Below are positions 61,442 to 64,000 of a stretch of 64,000 nt of DNA, piece after piece. Origin of the DNA: Bacteroides cutis (GTDB lineage Bacteria > Bacteroidota > Bacteroidia > Bacteroidales > Bacteroidaceae); NCBI RefSeq assembly GCF_900241005.1, contig NZ_OEST01000002.1, forward strand, positions 558,001-622,000. Reading direction: 5' to 3'. How positions within the stretch are numbered: the first letter of the stretch is position 1; every line of letters begins with the position of its first letter. A program made the translations under genes and the position numbers. The notes under the pieces were generated by a model. That model saw only the letters and a list, made by a program, of their open reading frames with translations, made no database searches and was not told the origin of the DNA.

Positions 61442-63451
61442 ATGGAAACATTGAATTTGATTAAGAATGATCCTTGGTTGGAGCCCTTTGCCGACGCCAT
61501 TAAAGGACGTCATCAGTACGCTCTTGATAAAGAGGCTGAACTGACTGACAAGGGAAAGAAAACGTTGTCTGACTTTGCTACCGGATATCTTTATTTCGGT
61601 TTGCATCGTACAGAAAATGGTTGGATTTTCCGTGAATGGGCACCTAATGCGAGTCAGATATTCCTTGTTGGAACTTTTAACGACTGGAAAGAAGAGAAGA
61701 AATATAGTCTTAAACGTAAGGTAAATGGTAATTGGGAAATTAAACTTCCAGTTGATGCCATAAAACATGGAGACTTATACAAACTGATGGTACATTGGGA
61801 TGGTGGTTGTGGTGAGCGCATTCCTGCATGGACTACCCGGGTAGTACAAGATGAGCAAACGAAAATATTCAGTGCACAAGTATGGGCACCTGAACAGCCA
61901 TACAAAATGAAAAAACGAAATTTTAAACCGGCTACTGATCCGCTGTTGATTTATGAATGTCATATAGGCATGGCACAGCAGGAGGAAAAAGTAGGCAGTT
62001 ATAAGGAATTTCAAGAAAAAATTCTTCCACGTATTGCTAAAGACGGATACAACTGCATACAGATTATGGCTATTCAGGAACATCCTTATTATGGTAGTTT
62101 TGGATATCACGTATCAAGTTTCTTTGCAGCATCATCCCGTTTCGGTACTCCGGAAGAATTGAAAGAGTTAATTGATACTGCTCATGGAATGGGAATTGCA
62201 GTTATTATGGATATTGTACATTCACATGCTGTAAAAAATGAAGTGGAAGGTCTGGGTAATTTTGCTGGCGATCCTAATCAATATTTCTATCCAGGTGGAC
62301 GCCGTGAACATCCGGCATGGGATTCTCTTTGTTTTGACTACGGAAAGAATGAAGTCATTCATTTTTTGTTATCCAACTGCAAGTTCTGGATGGAAGAATA
62401 TCATTTTGATGGTTTCCGTTTTGATGGTGTCACTTCAATGTTATACTACAGTCATGGTTTAGGCGAAGCATTCTGTAATTACGGAGATTATTTTAATGGC
62501 CATCAGGATGATAATGCCATTTGCTACTTAACGCTTGCCAATCGTTTAATTCATCAGGTCAACCCTAAAGCTATCACTATCGCTGAAGAAGTATCAGGTA
62601 TGCCCGGTTTAGCAGCTAAATATGAAGATGGTGGCTATGGTTTCGATTACCGCATGGCAATGAATATTCCAGATTACTGGATTAAAACCATTAAGGAAAA
62701 GATCGATGAGGATTGGAAACCCTCCAGTATGTTCTGGGAAGTAACCAATCGTCGTCAAGACGAAAAAACTATCTCGTATGCAGAAAGTCATGATCAAGCA
62801 TTAGTAGGTGATAAAACGATTATCTTCCGTTTGATCGATGCTGATATGTATTGGCATATGCAGAAAGGAGATGAGAACTATACCGTAACCCGTGGTATTG
62901 CCCTTCACAAGATGATCAGATTGCTCACGGCAAGTACCATCAATGGTGGTTACCTAAACTTCATGGGCAATGAGTTTGGACATCCGGAATGGATCGATTT
63001 TCCCCGCGAAGGTAACGGTTGGTCATGTAAATATGCCCGTCGTCAATGGGATTTAGTAGATAATCAGAACTTGACTTATCACTACATGGGAGACTTCGAT
63101 GCTGCTATGCTTAGTGTTATCAAGAGTATTAAGAATTTCCAGTCTACTCCTGTTCAGGAAATATGGCATAACGACGGCGATCAGGTATTTGCCTATATGC
63201 GTAAAGATTTAGTATTTGTATTCAACTTTAATCCAAAGCAATCTTTTACAGATTATGGTTTCCTTGTTCCGGCTGGAAGTTACGAAGTAATTCTGAATAC
63301 AGACAATCCCTCATTTGGCGGTAACGGACTTACTGACGATACGATAAAACATTTCACCATTTCTGATCCATTGTATAAAAAGGAAAAGAAAGAATGGCTG
63401 AAACTTTATATTCCAGCGCGTACAGCAGTTGTGTTGAGAAAGACAAAATAA
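61442..63451 (+). CDS. glgB: 1,4-alpha-glucan branching enzyme GlgB
   Basis: A 669-residue GH13 branching enzyme that transfers alpha-1,4 chains to alpha-1,6 positions in glycogen. The N-terminal CBM48 (FREWAPNASQIFLVGTFNDWKEEKKYSL) precedes the GH13 catalytic domain: VIMDIVHSHAVKNE, FDGFRFDGVTSMLYYSHG with the nucleophile Asp, AEEVSGMPGLA with the acid Glu, and SYAESHDQALVGDKT. A C-terminal beta domain ends the protein. Length resembles the eukaryote-like short branching enzymes of Bacteroides. Confidence 0.93.
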   Translation: METLNLIKNDPWLEPFADAIKGRHQYALDKEAELTDKGKKTLSDFATGYLYFGLHRTENGWIFREWAPNASQIFLVGTFNDWKEEKKYSLKRKVNGNWEIKLPVDAIKHGDLYKLMVHWDGGCGERIPAWTTRVVQDEQTKIFSAQVWAPEQPYKMKKRNFKPATDPLLIYECHIGMAQQEEKVGSYKEFQEKILPRIAKDGYNCIQIMAIQEHPYYGSFGYHVSSFFAASSRFGTPEELKELIDTAHGMGIAVIMDIVHSHAVKNEVEGLGNFAGDPNQYFYPGGRREHPAWDSLCFDYGKNEVIHFLLSNCKFWMEEYHFDGFRFDGVTSMLYYSHGLGEAFCNYGDYFNGHQDDNAICYLTLANRLIHQVNPKAITIAEEVSGMPGLAAKYEDGGYGFDYRMAMNIPDYWIKTIKEKIDEDWKPSSMFWEVTNRRQDEKTISYAESHDQALVGDKTIIFRLIDADMYWHMQKGDENYTVTRGIALHKMIRLLTASTINGGYLNFMGNEFGHPEWIDFPREGNGWSCKYARRQWDLVDNQNLTYHYMGDFDAAMLSVIKSIKNFQSTPVQEIWHNDGDQVFAYMRKDLVFVFNFNPKQSFTDYGFLVPAGSYEVILNTDNPSFGGNGLTDDTIKHFTISDPLYKKEKKEWLKLYIPARTAVVLRKTK

Positions 63452-63465
63452 TTAAGTATAAATAG

Positions 63466-63500
63466 AAAGAGGCAGGTATCTTTAAAACACCTGCCTCTTT
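63466..63500. terminator. Bidirectional terminator between glgB and the TPR gene
   Basis: AAAGAGGCAGGT (63466-63477) pairs perfectly with ACCTGCCTCTTT (63489-63500), 12 bp with an 11-base loop. T-rich flanks suit both convergent genes. Confidence 0.8.
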
Positions 63501-63522
63501 CTTTTACATTAATTCATAGTTC

Positions 63523-64000
63523 TTATTTCAACTGAGAATCTATAAAATTCAACATGGTTTTAGCATTATCCATCATTTTCTTTTGAGCCGGACTGCCAGC
63601 TGAAAGCAAAGGGATGAGTTTATCCAAATACTCTTTAGCTTCCTTGAATTCTACTTTAGCTTTCTCGGCATCAGTCTTTAATGTATTGGCTCCCTGACTG
63701 TAATACAATGAGCCCAAACTATTTAAAGCATTAATATTTTCAGGTTGAATTGTAAGGGCTTGTTTGAATGCCTCTTCTGCCTCGTTAACCTTCTTTGATC
63801 TTTGCGCCAAAATGCCTTGATTTACATAATAAGTGGCATACATCTTAGTCAAAGTCTTATTACCAGGATTTGCTTCCAATCCTTCTTTCAAAGTAGCAAC
63901 ATACTCCTCATTTTTCTTCAAATCTTTTAATGCACCAGCTTTACCGATATAAGCATTTGCCAAATTATATTTTTTCTGAACAGCAATATCGAAATATTTT
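63523..64000 (-). CDS. TPR-repeat protein, C-terminal part
   Basis: The 3' part of a minus-strand gene that continues past the right edge; the frame stays open to position 64000. Helical tetratricopeptide-type units are visible (AYIGKAGALKDLKKNEEYVATLKEGLEANPGNKTLTKMYATYYVNQG, then AEEAFKQALTIQPENINALNSLGSLYYSQG). About 159 codons are seen. TPR proteins mediate protein contacts; the N-terminus, and thus the location, cannot be judged. Confidence 0.8.
   Translation of the reverse strand, partial: KYFDIAVQKKYNLANAYIGKAGALKDLKKNEEYVATLKEGLEANPGNKTLTKMYATYYVNQGILAQRSKKVNEAEEAFKQALTIQPENINALNSLGSLYYSQGANTLKTDAEKAKVEFKEAKEYLDKLIPLLSAGSPAQKKMMDNAKTMLNFIDSQLK

Overview
The window comes from a Bacteroidales genome, most likely Bacteroides or Phocaeicola. 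The evidence is a CTnDOT-type tra operon, promoters of the form TAnnTTTG rather than an E. coli-type -10 box, little Shine-Dalgarno signal, and a run of typical Bacteroides housekeeping genes (a TPP-riboswitch thiamine operon, an isomerase-pathway xylose operon, TamL, a DUF4296 lipoprotein). No tRNA, rRNA or CRISPR array was seen.

The left part (1 to about 24.2 kb) is the transfer end of a CTnDOT-like integrative conjugative element. It begins with the 5' end of mobA on the minus strand. A 700-bp palindrome-rich intergenic region, the likely oriT and control region, follows. Then comes a plus-strand tra operon: a TraA ParA-like protein, three DUF3408 proteins, TraD, TraE, TraF, the TraG ATPase, a DUF3876 lipoprotein, TraI to TraQ, and a lysozyme. 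Two mobile insertions interrupt it. One is a truncated IS110 left end between the first two DUF3408 genes. The other is a complete group II intron (7896-10378) inside traI; splicing would restore a 209-codon traI, and the intron's EBS1 is an exact complement of the exon end.

Between the end of the tra operon and a convergent minus-strand accessory operon (PcfJ, PcfK and small proteins) sits a strikingly AT-rich two-gene cargo with its own Bacteroides promoter (17.94-19.80 kb). It encodes a four-helix membrane protein resembling the S-4TM effector class, followed with a 14-bp overlap by a compact S-adenosylmethionine synthetase that keeps the catalytic residues but has a shortened active-site loop. 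This looks like a two-component conflict or defence module that may use SAM chemistry as its signal. It is the best candidate here for an undescribed system.

From about 24.2 kb the sequence is ordinary chromosome. It holds NDH-2 and DoxX; a DUF3332 lipoprotein; TamL (minus); a TrmH-family methyltransferase (plus); a minus-strand ileS / DksA-like / lspA / DUF4296 / small-protein operon; a GNAT-nitrilase fusion; the xylR-xylB-xylA-xylE operon (minus) with a 20-bp repeated putative operator upstream; fabD and a HEAT-like protein; the thiSEGCHF-thiE2-thiD operon behind a TPP riboswitch; a group of DUF362, ECF S-component, phosphoribosyltransferase and polyferredoxin genes; then patatin, a GH13 amylase, DUF2461, YhcH and glgB, and the 3' part of a TPR gene at the right edge.
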